DNA of 64,000 bases from Takakia lepidozioides. Lineage: Eukaryota; Streptophyta; Takakiopsida; Takakiales; Takakiaceae. A program made the position numbers and the translations under genes. How positions within the stretch are numbered: position 1 is the first letter of the stretch; every line of letters starts with the position of its first letter. Shown in pieces: positions 21,450 through 31,675 of the stretch. The stretch is from assembly GCA_030704615.1 (NCBI GenBank), contig CM060734.1:28226042-28290041 (forward strand), written 5' to 3'. The notes beneath the pieces are model-generated. The model had not been told where the DNA came from and searched no databases. It was given only the letters and a program-made list of their open reading frames with translations.

Positions 21450-21932
21450 TTGGGCTGGGATGTTGAGCTTCCTGTCCCTAGTCAACCTCAGTTCCAAACT
21501 ATCCATGAGATCTTGGAAAACAAAGATGTTTATCCAACGAAACGTTGGGATAGGAGATTCAAAAGGAAACGTGTAAGCAAACTAAATTTCACCAAAATGC
21601 GGAGCACAAATATGCTTCATGGGCAAGTCACAGGCTTTACAGATGTTCCCGCACCAAGGTTCGGGAGTGTTTACACTTTGAGGACTCCCGGATCTTTCGA
21701 GCAGAACATTGCGTACAATGTTACTATTAGCAAATTCCCTAAGTGCACTTGTCCGGACTTCGATTCCATGAAGAAAGCTCGAGGATCCTATACTTCGTGC
21801 AAGCATCTGTATTTTATTTTCCTCAGCAAGGCTGACTGTCGTGGGGACTGGGATATGATACACCAGCCTTGTCTGACAGTGAACGAGGTTGCCAAGTTGC
21901 TAGTCAGGGACCCAACTCCATTGTATGTGTGA
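21450..21932 (+). CDS. SWIM zinc-finger protein (C-terminal part)
   Basis: A 160-residue frame contains LENKDVYPTKRWDRRFKRKR (a basic patch), then DVPAPRFGSVYTLRTPGS, a SWIM finger CTCPDF...SCKH (pattern CxC-x15-CxH), and a C-terminal LTVNEVAKLLVRDP to a TGA at 21930-21932. All four zinc ligands are present, unlike the paralogue at 6386-6727. SWIM domains bind DNA or protein; in plants they commonly follow MULE transposase or FAR1/FHY3-type cores. No transposase catalytic core is seen upstream in the window, so this is either a separate small gene or the last exon of a larger one. The upstream part (21307-21450) is open in another frame. Confidence 0.65.
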   Translation: MGWDVELPVPSQPQFQTIHEILENKDVYPTKRWDRRFKRKRVSKLNFTKMRSTNMLHGQVTGFTDVPAPRFGSVYTLRTPGSFEQNIAYNVTISKFPKCTCPDFDSMKKARGSYTSCKHLYFIFLSKADCRGDWDMIHQPCLTVNEVAKLLVRDPTPLYV

Positions 21933-21935
21933 TCA

Positions 21936-22268
21936 GAGTTGTTGGCTGAAGTATTGTGCTTTTACTAATTTTCTGGGAGGTCTAGCACCCTCGCTGCTCT
22001 GTTGGGAGACCACCGTCTGCCCGCGCAGTATGCGTGTTTGCGTGGGCAGCACAAACTCCCCCTCTTCCTCCGCTTGAGGCTCCATGACGACATTGTTCCC
22101 CTGCTCAAAAATAGAAAGGGAAGCCGAAGAGTCGGGCACTGCAGAGGAGAATCCGCATGACCGTATACACTGCCGAACCCGGAAAGGGATGAGAACCCGT
22201 CCTACGCGGGCCGTAACGTATGCCTGCGAAATTGAGGTAGTGCGGCGACACCACGCAGCCGGCTGCAC
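21936..22268 (-). CDS. Hypothetical ORF convergent with the SWIM gene
   Basis: A minus frame of about 110 residues ends just past the SWIM gene stop. Its last 60 residues (NNVVMEPQAEEEGEFVLP, then a Ser/Gln-rich stretch and ARPPRKL) look like a plausible protein tail, but there are no homologues I recognise and no promoter or splice signal. It could be chance. Confidence 0.2.
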
Positions 22269-22305
22269 GCCGTAACTGGACTATGTGCCACGTGGCCCAC
22301 GCCAG

Positions 22306-22454
22306 TGTTTGGTGCCGAACATTCCTCCCTCCTATCATGCAGTAGTTTGCCCCTCCCAGGACATTATTATCTCTGAGTGCTTTGCATGGAACATCTTTTG
22401 AGTAATTTTGTAGGAGTTGAAGTGTTTGGCGCCGAACATTCCTCCCTCCTATCA
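22306..22454. repeat. Two direct copies of a 32-bp motif with GGCGCC-type core
   Basis: TGTTTGGYGCCGAACATTCC followed by TCCCTCCTATCA occurs at 22306-22337 and 22423-22454. A related perfect palindrome, GGTTCGGCGCCGAACC, follows at 22673-22688 and abuts a poly-C tract. These may be remnants of another palindromic repeat family. Confidence 0.6.
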
Positions 22455-22830
22455 ATCATGTTTGCTTTAAATTTTGTTTTGGTACTTTTAACCTCTATTT
22501 CTCTCCCCTAATTTGCTCATTTCATCTGAGGTCATTGCGATGGATTTTGTTGGCATATAGTTTTAAATTTTATGGAGACCCATCTCGAGGATGTTTGGAC
22601 GTTTAATATTAAAATAATAATTAAAAACTTTAAAGAGGTTTTGAATTTTTGGGGTTTTCATTTTTCTCGTCAGGTTCGGCGCCGAACCCCCCCCCCCCCC
22701 CCAATCCAACTCTTTCTACATACCTCCTTTTGTCATATCCGCACCAGAAAAGCAAATGTGGGGTGTTCTAATACAATTGGCTAGTCCAACTAGCTAGGGT
22801 TGCCTCTCCAACCATGAAATCTTTCAGGTC

Positions 22831-23169
22831 TCATCTAGGTTTGCAATCATATCGAGGGTCATCTGGCCAATTTTTTATCACCATAACCAGCCTGTCAAGA
22901 TTCTCAACCTGCAAACGACAACGACGGAGTGCTGTGAGGACACATGCAAGACTAAAAGCTCGTTCGGTCTCAATTTGAGACCCCGGGATGCCAAAGATTT
23001 GTTTGGCAAGATATGCAACGTTGGGAAATTGTTGCTCGTGATCACGCCACCATAACAATGGATCCGTTGTTGCAGTTACAAGAACAATGAATCGCCGAAA
23101 TAATGAAAGTTCAGCCTTCACTACTGCAGCACTTGCCATTACGGCCAACACCACAGGCGGCATCCACAA
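22831..23169 (-). pseudogene. hAT transposase C-terminal dimerisation domain fragment
   Basis: The minus frame encodes DPLLWWRDHEQQFPNVAYLA, then IPGSQIETERAFSLACVLT, a double-Arg turn and LDRLVMVIKNWPDD. This is the signature of the hAT dimerisation region (L-x-W-W, a tyrosine/alanine helix, then the S-x-x-x-E-R-x-F-S block). The catalytic DDE residues, BED finger and terminal inverted repeats are not found next to it, so this is an isolated fragment. A separate hAT fragment lies at 51439-52256. Confidence 0.85.
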
Positions 23170-23574
23170 TGCTAGTATTTCTGCCCTTCACAATAACTTC
23201 AAACTATCTATCTCTCCTATACACAAATGCTTCAAAGCTATCCACCTGACTGCACTGCCCTCCCTCACTGTTATCATCACTAAGAAAAGGCAGCTTGAAA
23301 ACCACATCTCGTAGGCCTCTTGTCACTTCGGACAGCCCAGGGGTCCCCCTTGGGGGTACCCCCCCCCCCCTTGGGTTACGGGGTGCCCCCCGGGCACCCA
23401 CTAGTTTTTATATGGCCCACCCGCCGAAAGGGGGCAGTAGCCGCAAGGCGAAGTGGCTCTTAGTTACGCCGGCCTCGGCCGGAATCATCTCTCTGCTCCA
23501 GGAAGGATGAAAGTGAAATGAAAAAAGACCGACCAATAGCGCCCACCCGAAAAAGGCGGTACAACCATATTTGT

Positions 23575-24196
23575 TATAATTTAAAATGAAGCGACCGCTA
23601 ATACTGCGGTCGCTTTTATTTGCTTTGATTTTGTAAAATGTTGCGGTCGCTTGTATTTTTTTCATTTTCTAAATTACAAGCGACCGCCAATATGGTGGTC
23701 GCTTTTATTCTTCTTCTTTTTTAAATTAGAGCGACCGCGAGATCGCTTTTATTTTTTATATTTTTAAATTTGAGCGACCGCCCGTGTAGCGGTCGCTATT
23801 ATTTTTTATTTCAAAATATAATGCAACCGCCGGTATTGCGGTCGCTTATATTTTCTTATGACGCTTTTATTTTTTATATTTTTAGAATAACGTGACCGCC
23901 AATATGGCGGTCGCTTGTTTTTATATATATTGAAATTATAGCAACCGCCAATATGGAGGTTTCTTTTATTCTTAAATATTTTTAAAATAGAGCAACCGCC
24001 AGTTTGGCGGTCGCTTTTATTTTTTATATTTTTAAATTTAAGCGACCGCCAATTTGACGGTCGCCATTTTTATTTTTTTTTGAAATATAAAGCGACCGCT
24101 GGTATTGTGGTCGCTTCTATTTTCTTATGTCACTTATATTTTTTAAAACTTTTAAAATAAAGCGACCGCCATATGGCGGTCGCTTGTTTTTTTCCA
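23575..24196. repeat. Palindromic tandem array III (GCGACCGC ... GCGGTCGC)
   Basis: About ten units of roughly 60-70 bp each hold an inverted repeat GCGACCGC with a short AT centre and GCGGTCGC, inside very AT-rich linker (TTTTATTTTTTATATTTTTAAA). The last unit, 24160-24185, is a perfect 26-bp palindrome centred on CCATATGG. Individual units carry mutations in one arm. The sequence shares nothing with arrays I or II except the design. Confidence 0.9.
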
Positions 24197-24510
24197 CACT
24201 CCCAAGGTGCTCGTGCAATATTGATCACTCCTCCCTTCAGTCCCCACTTATCTTCTTTCGCAATTGAAAGAAAGATCTTATGTTATATTGCTACTAGTAA
24301 GCCATGAAACTTTATAGGAAACATTCCCTTGCTTCCGCTAATTCATTCTTTCTCGATTTCAAGAAATCACTAAGTAGCCATCATTCCTTGAGTTCACTGG
24401 AACTCAACATACCGTTAGTCCCCAGTATGGTCTGACATATAGTCATTTTTATGTTTGCATTATGAGCCGTTCGTAGTCTTAAGCATTACTACACAAACAG
24501 CGCAACTTAC

Positions 24511-24675
24511 CAAAAGTGAGTCCGTTAGGTCCTGCCTCCAGGCATTGCCCAAAAGACCGGGAGAAAAATTGCGTGCTGACAGGAATTTGGGACACGCATT
24601 CGCAGTCAGAGCTGTCATGTACCCATTCCATGCACCAAAATGATAGTATCTGAAAGCCGCGGAAATTCCAGGACA
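24511..24675 (-). CDS. Isolated internal exon (165 bp) of an unidentified gene
   Basis: The minus strand has a strong acceptor (poly-T then GCTTGCAG) before 24675 and a consensus donor (TTTTG|GTAAGTT) after 24511. The interval is 165 bp, divisible by three, and is open in two frames: one reading WNFRGFQILSFWCMEWVHD with several Cys, the other CPGISAAFRYYHFGAWNGY. Flanking exons could not be found. It is the best candidate in the window for a single-copy host exon, but two splice signals around an open stretch are weak proof. Confidence 0.28.
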
Positions 24676-25161
24676 CTGCAAGCAAAAAAAAATCGGACAA
24701 CATGGCACTACTATCCCAGTGCGCGACACCGGAGCATGCTTTTGTGGGACTTCACCTCGTCCATGCCTTCTTAGCTATTGTTACCAGTCATACTCAGCTA
24801 CACTATGGTTGTGAAATAAGTTTAGCGCTCGTAATGGTCGTACATTTCAATTCCAGTATCTTTTTTGTACTGCACTTATGAAATCGCAAAGGGGCAATTC
24901 ACATACAAGTTCATAGAATCTACGTCATTTTGTGTGATTTTGGATTTCAACCCACACATGAGCTGGTCACTTCCTTAATGGAAGTCACCAGCTTTATTGT
25001 GGTCCTAGATATGCATCAAACCTGGTTGGTGTGCTGGTCATATGCAATGTAGCAGCTTCCAGTTTGAGTGTGGTTGTGGTGGTGTTACTCATACTTCGCC
25101 AGAAACTGGTCCAGGCTTACTGTGGTGGCGAAATTAGTTACCTGAAGCCCAACTATAGAAG

Positions 25162-25352
25162 AATATATATATATATATATATATATATATGACGCCTCCC
25201 GAAGGAAGCATAAATTATGGTGTCCCTTCACCCCGAAGGGTTACTGCCTTCCGCTAGAATGGCAGTGGACACCTTTGTGACAGTAAGGGTGGATTGAACC
25301 CACAACCACTTCCGAGGTGGTATGTGCCCATTACCACTGTGCTACAACTTGG
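25162..25352 (-). mobile_element. tRNA-derived SINE with (AT)n tail
   Basis: On the minus strand a tRNA-like head holds a Pol III A box (TAGCACAGTGGTAATGGGC, 25326-25344) and a B box (GGGTTCAATCC, 25291-25301) in normal spacing, followed by a non-tRNA body with a CCTTCGGGGTGAAGG hairpin and an (AT)n tract at 25162-25190 as the 3' tail. The layout (tRNA head, body with CTTCGGG, simple tail) resembles Au-type plant SINEs. No target-site duplication was found by eye. Confidence 0.65.
25291..25301 (-). promoter_or_regulatory. Pol III B box of the SINE
   Basis: GGGTTCAATCC closely matches the B-box consensus GGTTCGANTCC and pairs with the A box 25 bases upstream on the minus strand. Confidence 0.6.
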
Positions 25353-26079
25353 TTGTCTGCTGCGGAAGGACATAATAGAGTGAGTTGACTAGCAAACTAT
25401 TCTAGTGAGCATCGTTTTCCACATTCGTCATGTTCACAGCTTCCGCGATGAGTTTACTTGTGAGGGATGAGAGGTCATGTTATGTGAGTACCGGAGTGCT
25501 GCGGACACCAACAAAAGAGTGACGTGATGTAGGAGTGCTAGGACGGGTAGTGATGTTCTTTTTCCTTGCATGGTGGAGCGGGCGGGAAATCGTGGCGTAG
25601 TACGGGTTTCCATGTCCAAAACTGCCCGCTTGAATGTGGTATGGCTCTAGGGTTGATGGTTTACTGGCAGTGGATGCATTTTGTTTTTTTGCCTCCTCTT
25701 TTGTTCGTTTTCATGGTAGATGCCGCGTGTGCCTGCAATTCTGTGTTGCCTCCTATGATGGCTTCAGTGGGGCATGAAATGCAGGCTTGTGGGAGAGCGC
25801 CGAAAGCCCGGAAGACGACGGCATCCCCCGGCCCCCACTGGTCCGCCAAGACGCAGCGAACAATTAGAGACCATGGCTGGCGTCTCTGGCCAGTATGTGT
25901 TTCCAGACGACGATGAAGATGGCCCGTGTGTACCGGTCCAAGCCCAAGAGCACACTGGCGATTCCACTGAAGAGCTGCGCGGCGATGCACCAGCCCCACC
26001 CTCGCTTACTCAGAAACGACGTGCAGCTTCACAGTCTCCATCTATAAGTAATGTCGTGTGATGAATGCCAGAGAGTGGG

Positions 26080-26808
26080 TGTCGTGGCCCTTTGCCTTGA
26101 GGGCAGGGGGTCGGGACACATGAGGGGCTGCCCCTATGGTGGGGGCAGCGGCAGCGATAGGTATGGGGGGCTGAAGCACCCTTGAGTGCCCAAGGCACTC
26201 AAGGAGGCGGAGGCGCTCACTAGGTGGAGCCCCGCACACCGGGTTGCGGTGGGGGTGGCTCCACAAGGGGTGGTGGTAGCTTAGCGGGACTTAGTGGGGG
26301 TGGCATAGGACTCACCATGGGGGCGGAGACCTCGTGGTGGGAGTCGTGGGGAGTCTTGGGACTCATCACGGTCCATAGGGGCCGTGGTGAGTGGGCCAAG
26401 ACTCACCGCGACTCATCACCGGGAGTCGAGGGTCTTCGTGGTGGTTCGCCATAAAATGGCATGGCTGGTTGTGAAACCCCCGCGGACAGCTACAGAAGTA
26501 TATATAGGGAGTAGTAACCCCAAGAACGGTGCAAGCCCGTTGGTGACCAAAAACTAGTGAGTAAGCGAGCGAGCCGGAAAGCGACCAAAGAGTGGGGAGC
26601 TGTTCCGGACTGCCAACTACCAAAGGGAATTCCTGCTGGTTCCAAATCGGTGGAGGGTTCCTTGGGAGAACAAAGGGGGGGACCGTTATGCCCCGGTGAG
26701 CAGCCGAAGCTCCAAGTTGGCCCGGCGGCCAGGTTGGGAGTCAGGCACGCGCAACTAAGCGAGTAACTATGACTTGAGGGGGAGCTTACCGAAGTGAGGT
26801 GCGCGACA
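26080..26808 (+). mobile_element. Solo LTR C (same family as elements A and B)
   Basis: The 729-bp LTR starts TGTCGTGGCC and ends GTGCGCGACA, flanked on both sides by the 5-bp direct repeat GTGGG (26075-26079 and 26809-26813). That is an intact target-site duplication, so the full element inserted here and then recombined between its LTRs. It retains the hairpin, ACTCAYC cluster and TATA box. The insertion point is inside an older integrase gene. Confidence 0.93.
26499..26507 (+). promoter_or_regulatory. TATA box of solo LTR C
   Basis: TATATATAG occurs in the block conserved with LTRs A and B. It could still act as a promoter reading toward 27 kb. Confidence 0.45.
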
Positions 26809-28309
26809 GTGGGACCCTTGCAGAAGACAGGAAAAATGCCTTTGCATCCAACTTTACCCACAGAACCATTCCAGAAATGGGGACTGGATTTTGTTGGACC
26901 TATCAACCCACCTGCAAGGGATACTCAGAACAGGGACATCATTACTACCACAAATTATACCACCAAGTGGGTGGAAGCCAAAGCTTTGAGGGATAACACG
27001 GCGAAATCCATTGCTAAATTCCTGTATGGAAACATAATAACCAGGTTTGGATGCCCCTTGGTGTTCGTAAGCGACCAAGGAGGACACTTCATCAATGAAA
27101 CCGTTGACATACTTACCAAAGAATTCATGGTAGTACATAAGAAAAGTACTACATACTATCCAAAAGGAAATGGGCAAGCCGAAGCTACCAACAAGATTCT
27201 ATGTACCCTTATATAACAAAGATTGTCAATGCCAATCGGACATATTGGGATACCAAACTGAATATTGCATTGTGGGCTTATAGGACTTCCTATAAGTCAC
27301 CACGAAGCATACGCCCTTCCGACTGGTATATGGAATGGAAGCCTTGCTTCCCGTAGAGTTCCTGATTCCTACTATCCGAACAGAGAAAGGTGATCGCCTG
27401 GGACTATTACCATCAATTAGTGCTAGATTGAGGGACTTATACCACCTGAAAGAAGTTAGGGCAGATGCTGCAGACCATATGACCCTGGAATACAGATGCA
27501 GAGGAAGGAAAGAATGACGAAGAAAAGCTGAAAGAGTTCGAAACAGGCGATTTAGTACTGTGGCTACTGAAGAAAAGTAAGATTAAGCAATCCAATCTGA
27601 AATCACCTTGGAAAGGGCCTTATGCAATAGCAAAGATGTATGATAATAACACAGCTGATTTGCAGATATCAATGAAGAAATAGTCGGCAGAGTGAATGCT
27701 AATAAGCTGAAAGGATACAGTATCCACCACCGACCCCTGAAACACGATCTACTCTTAGGAACTACAGCAAAAGTGATTTGAGGATACATGATGAGATGCG
27801 AGAATGAGAATGCAAAAAGAACAGATGTGATACCTGAGCAGCACAAACATCCTGTGGATGAAAGAACTTACATTCGTAAGCAGATAACGGATGAACAGAA
27901 GGCTATGAAGCCCCATGGATGAACAGAATCTCACAGGCACATGGGCCCTCATAGACCCATGGGACCTTAGACAACTATGACAAATCTGCGCAAGATTTCC
28001 AGACACGTGCCTGCAAGATCCCCGGCCGTTACGTCAAGGCCAGTGATCATGCAGATCATCAAGGAGAGTTTAGTCTTGTCCAAGGCAGAGCACCAGGAGA
28101 TGGGCAAATGGATACCCGTGTCGGGTCTGTATTTTCCATTAGCGATGAGCAGACGAGACATGAGCCATGAGCAGAGTTTTCGAACCTACACCGAAGCAAA
28201 CCCGAAGGCAGATTCCAGGTTCGGAATAGGCTCGAGATATGAGCAAAGCTGAAGGACCAAAGTTATATTCCTAAATAGAAAGTGTACCACCTATACCCGC
28301 GCGGGCCAA

Positions 28310-28645
28310 ACGGAAAATGTACAGCCGGAAGTCTGTGCCGACTTCTCAAAAAATATTTTATATTAATAAAAAACTGAAAATTGGGAAGCCGGAAGTCTGT
28401 GCCGACTTCTCATATAATATAATATAATATAATATTTAAAAGTCTGTGCCGACTTCTCATATAATATAATATAATATAATATTTAAAAGTCTGTGCCGAC
28501 TTCTCAAAATATAATATAATATTTAAAAAATAAATAGGAAGCCGGAAGTCTGTGCCGACTTCTCAAATAATAATAATAATAATAATAATAATAATCCGGA
28601 AAATAGGCAGCCGGAAGTCTGTGCCGACTTCTCAAAAAAAAGGTA
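28310..28645. repeat. Palindromic array IV (GAAGTC ... GACTTC) with AT-rich microsatellite linkers
   Basis: Six copies of GGAAGTCTGTGCCGACTTCT (some lacking the first bases) are separated by 40-60 bp of TATAATATAAT, AATAAT or poly-A type sequence. The unit is an inverted repeat of GAAGTC around TGTGCC with one mismatch from an eight-base arm. Its core GTCNGTGCCGAC is shared with the array at 2690-2990. Confidence 0.85.
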
Positions 28646-28649
28646 CCGA

Positions 28650-30645
28650 CGCCCAAATATGGGGAATTCCCGAACCTAGCTTTGCATCCGAACCTAACCT
28701 GATTGTTGTATGATGAGGGAAAATCGTGCACTTGTAAAAATGAAAAACAGGTTCGGATGGTCGAAAACATGGGAATATTCGTAGAAATATGCAAAAAATA
28801 TTCTTTTTTGGGGTTCTGCTCATGCTTTTTGGTGCTCACTGCACATAGAAAAACAACCCCGTGTCTACACTCAAGGAGGAAACATGCTCTCAGAACAGTG
28901 AGGGAGGAAGCCGGGCAAAGTGAGTCAGAAATGAAGTTACAGCAACAAGAGATGTGACAGAAGGATCCAGAAAACATCAGGAGGTCGCTCCTCCAACATG
29001 AGGTAAATTCTCCATTTGCCTGTGCTGGAAGGGAGTACTTAATCTGAGACGGGAGACCGGGTGAATATCCCTACGACGTCTGACCTTTTGGCAGAGGTGT
29101 AGTGTGATTTCAGCTGCAATCGGCATGCCAGATGAGTTGGAATTAAAGAGCCTGAGTGTTTGCTAAGAGTCAGCTGAAGGACTTAACTGAATATAAAGAG
29201 GAACAAACTTTTGAGCCAGGGATGAAAAAGTTAAACAATGGATGAAAAAGTTCATCTTTCTTGTTCATGTAATCCTGGTCGATGAGAGAGCTGCTATACC
29301 TCGACGAGCTACTGCCCGACTGAGGAGGCAGCTGGTAGGTTGCCCATACGACATCAAGGAGAAGGGGGCGGTGGGTCTGACAGCCCCTTGGCAATCTGGC
29401 TTGATAAGAATCTGAATGAGAGACGGATGCGAATTTGCTTTGAGATTTTGTTTTAGGTAGATTCATCAGAGTAGGGAGGTGAAGCCTGGGAGTTATTAGG
29501 GTATGGAGCTTGGGGGGTTACCATTGGAGCAGCCCAAGTGGTGACGGTGGAGCTCAAGGGAGAGAGTAATGGAGGAGACAGCTCGACTGGAGGATGAGGT
29601 CAAGGCGAAAATATCTCAGCAATGCAAATGACGGTATTTAGGTGTTGCAATCAAAGTGATGCTTCTTCTTTTGCTATGACTTAGAACCAAACATGTAAGT
29701 TGAGATGGAGATAGCTTGGCGATGGCCTTAGGGAGAAAAACTTGGGGAATTGGGGTTGTGAATGAAGCTGTGACAGAGCGAGTTCTAACCAGATGGTTTC
29801 CTGTGTCAAGAGAGTTGGTGTGTGCATTCTTGATTTGTGAGAAGTATGATTGCTTGCTGGTAATGGTGTATATGTTGCATCCTTGTGAGGATGCTCTGGC
29901 TAGTTAAGGAGAAGGGATGATGAGTAGTTAGGGTTTCAGGTTCAGTATAGTTCACTAAGAATTGTGTTGGAATGCTGCAAAGTAGTTGTGTTTGTTTTAG
30001 TTTGCTGCAAAGTGGGATGGTCATAATATGAGGGCCAATGGTTCCTATGATGATGTGCTGCTCACTGAAGACCAACAGGATGGCTCAATTGCATTGCACA
30101 GCATGTAGGTTGTAGTAAACTTACAGTGGAAGGTATCTTGTTTGGAAGCACAACTTGCTGTTGTGAGAAGAAAACAACAAAGGCTGGGTGAGAGACCTGA
30201 AAATGTATATCATAGAGTGGCTGGGAGCATGTTCAAGCGAGATAGAGAGGTAATACCATGAGTAATCTGCTGGTCATTCTTTGTCATAGAACACATGTTG
30301 TATACCAGTAAATTGTTATGACACAACAAATTAACATGCGGGCTGTCTTGTACACTAACCCCATAGGGCTGTGAGTGAAAGAAATACAAAAAGGCTTGCA
30401 AGCTGTGAGTTGCATTCATTCAGAGAGGAAAGAGGAAAGTCACATTAAGGTGACCATGCTGAAAAACCATGAGTTGATCTGCAATGTTCTGCCAGTGCAA
30501 ACCAATCTTGAGAAGGAATATGGATAGCCAAAGACACGGCTCGGGCTCACACACAGAGCCCTCCGAGGGACTCTCACCAACAACAGGGTGTTCGTTCGCA
30601 AAGGTTTGCTGATCCTAAGCAGTAAACCGTGAGGACATGGCTTTT
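28650..30645 (+). other. Unassigned 3' region of the older plus-strand retrotransposon
   Basis: The stretch between array IV and the polypurine tract at 30647 has no ORF that looks coding in either strand, though many short open frames exist. By position it is the post-integrase region of the element whose integrase lies at 26.8-27.7 kb, which in Athila-like elements is long and poorly conserved. I see nothing else in it. Confidence 0.35.
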
Positions 30646-30646
30646 T

Positions 30647-30660
30647 GAGAGGGGGAGGGA
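30647..30660 (+). other. Polypurine tract before LTR-like sequence D
   Basis: GAGAGGGGGAGGGA lies six bases before the point where homology to 41475 begins. It is the expected plus-strand primer site and shows that the sequence from 30666 is a 3' LTR start in plus orientation. Confidence 0.6.
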
Positions 30661-30665
30661 TAATA

Positions 30666-30985
30666 TTAGAGGGCTGTCTGGGACTTAGACAATTTTACGG
30701 GTTCTGTGGGGTACCCTTAATTTTGCGTAGACCTACGGGTAGTAGACTATAACAAACATAGGCCTTAGGGGTGGCAAACAGGCTCACACAGTCAACAGTC
30801 ACAGGCTTACATAGCCTATCACAGCCTTACACAGCCGATCACAGCTTGTCACAGTCAGACACAGCCCGATATAGCCAATCACAGTCTGACACGGCCAGTC
30901 ACAGCCCGACACAGTCACAGCCAGACACAGCTTGGCACAGCCCGTCACATCGTTCATAGGGAACTATCATCACGGGAGGGAAGAG
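30666..30985 (+). repeat. LTR start D, with CACAG decamer array
   Basis: It is homologous from TTAGAGGGCTGTCTGGGAC onward to 41475-41840. From about 30785 to 30955 the sequence is a 10-bp tandem repeat of type CACAGCNNNN, roughly 17 copies. After about 30985 the homology to copy E stops and an inverted segment begins. Confidence 0.7.
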
Positions 30986-30989
30986 TTGG

Positions 30990-31500
30990 ATATCTCTAAG
31001 TACTCCTCCCACTCAGAACAATCAGTCATGACCTACAACTAGTGTATCATGGGGGTGCTTTCCTATTTCTATTCCTTCTTGCTTTCATGTTTAGCAAGTT
31101 ACCTTACTGACTATGATTTAGTATCAGATTGCTTCCGCAATCTACTATGTTCCATCTACTCAAGCATTCGTTCCACAGCTTCACTCAGATCTCTCTACAC
31201 AGTGTGAGTATGAAATAAGAATCAGATTTATATCTATCATGTTTCAGGCCGAAACCATGGTGTCTCTATTTTGCCCTACAGAACATCTCTACTGCTTGCA
31301 TGTATCAAGCATTATCTGGTCGTATCTCCTCCTCTGTGTAATTTCCATCCATGTGCTCCAAGATCGTGCTCTCCACCGTGATGCCAGAAACCCTGTCCAA
31401 GAAGTGATCCCCTCCATGCCGTTACTCTGCCTATTCTACCTGCAAGATGTTCTAACCGCCTAACTAACTAACTGTCATCCAAGACAGAACGCACGTTCCC
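30990..31500 (-). repeat. Inverted segment: LTR end, leader and Gag start of the same family
   Basis: The reverse complement of this stretch aligns with 41845-42365, including the Gag-like start MTDCSE...LEISN at about 31020-30985 and the 5' part GGAACGACAT at about 31510. In copy E this segment follows the LTR start in direct orientation; here it is inverted relative to the LTR start. Two copies must have been joined head to head or part of one inverted. Confidence 0.65.
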
Positions 31501-31675
31501 TCTGCATATGTCGTTCCCACACAGTCGTACACATAGACTGAATGAAGTATATATACTTATGTGCTATAACCCTGTCCATGTCTTCTCTTCCGCTGCGGCG
31601 TGGATAAGGGTATCAAATCTCTGGTCATAAATAGCTTAGAAGTAATCACTAGGGTATGAGCCATAGGGCAGTGAC

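Larger units (their letters stand above)
26048..27682 (+). pseudogene. Ty3/gypsy integrase, split by a solo LTR
   Basis: Removing the solo LTR (26080-26808) and one GTGGG joins SCDECQRVG to PLQKTGKMP, restoring the CxxC half of the integrase zinc finger. The core follows: PFQKWGLDFVGPI with the first catalytic Asp, TTNYTTKWVEA, VSDQGGHFINE with the second Asp, and [11 protein letters not shown] with the Glu. A frameshift near 27215 leads to [12 protein letters not shown] and [11 protein letters not shown] third frame carries GDLVLWLLKKSK and PWKGPYAIAKMY (C-terminal domain) to TAG at 27682. The core resembles plant Athila/Tat-type integrases. It is non-functional. Confidence 0.85.

Noticed and set aside
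23330-23410. G/C-rich tract with GGGGGTACCCCC-like symmetry as a regulatory element
   Set aside because: Low-complexity homopolymer runs readily give such symmetry; no repeated unit or gene nearby supports a function.
23575-24196. CRISPR-like look (repeats with dyad symmetry and variable spacers)
   Set aside because: Spacers are low-complexity AT-rich and of unequal length, repeats are degenerate, and there are no cas genes; the context is eukaryotic.
25290-25352. A functional tRNA gene
   Set aside because: A and B boxes are present but a full cloverleaf with paired acceptor ends is not, and a SINE body and simple-sequence tail follow.
29020-29110. Resemblance to the 3' part of 5S rRNA (GAGACGGGAGACCGGGTGAA)
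   Set aside because: Only a few words match, the conserved internal promoter region is absent and the order is wrong.
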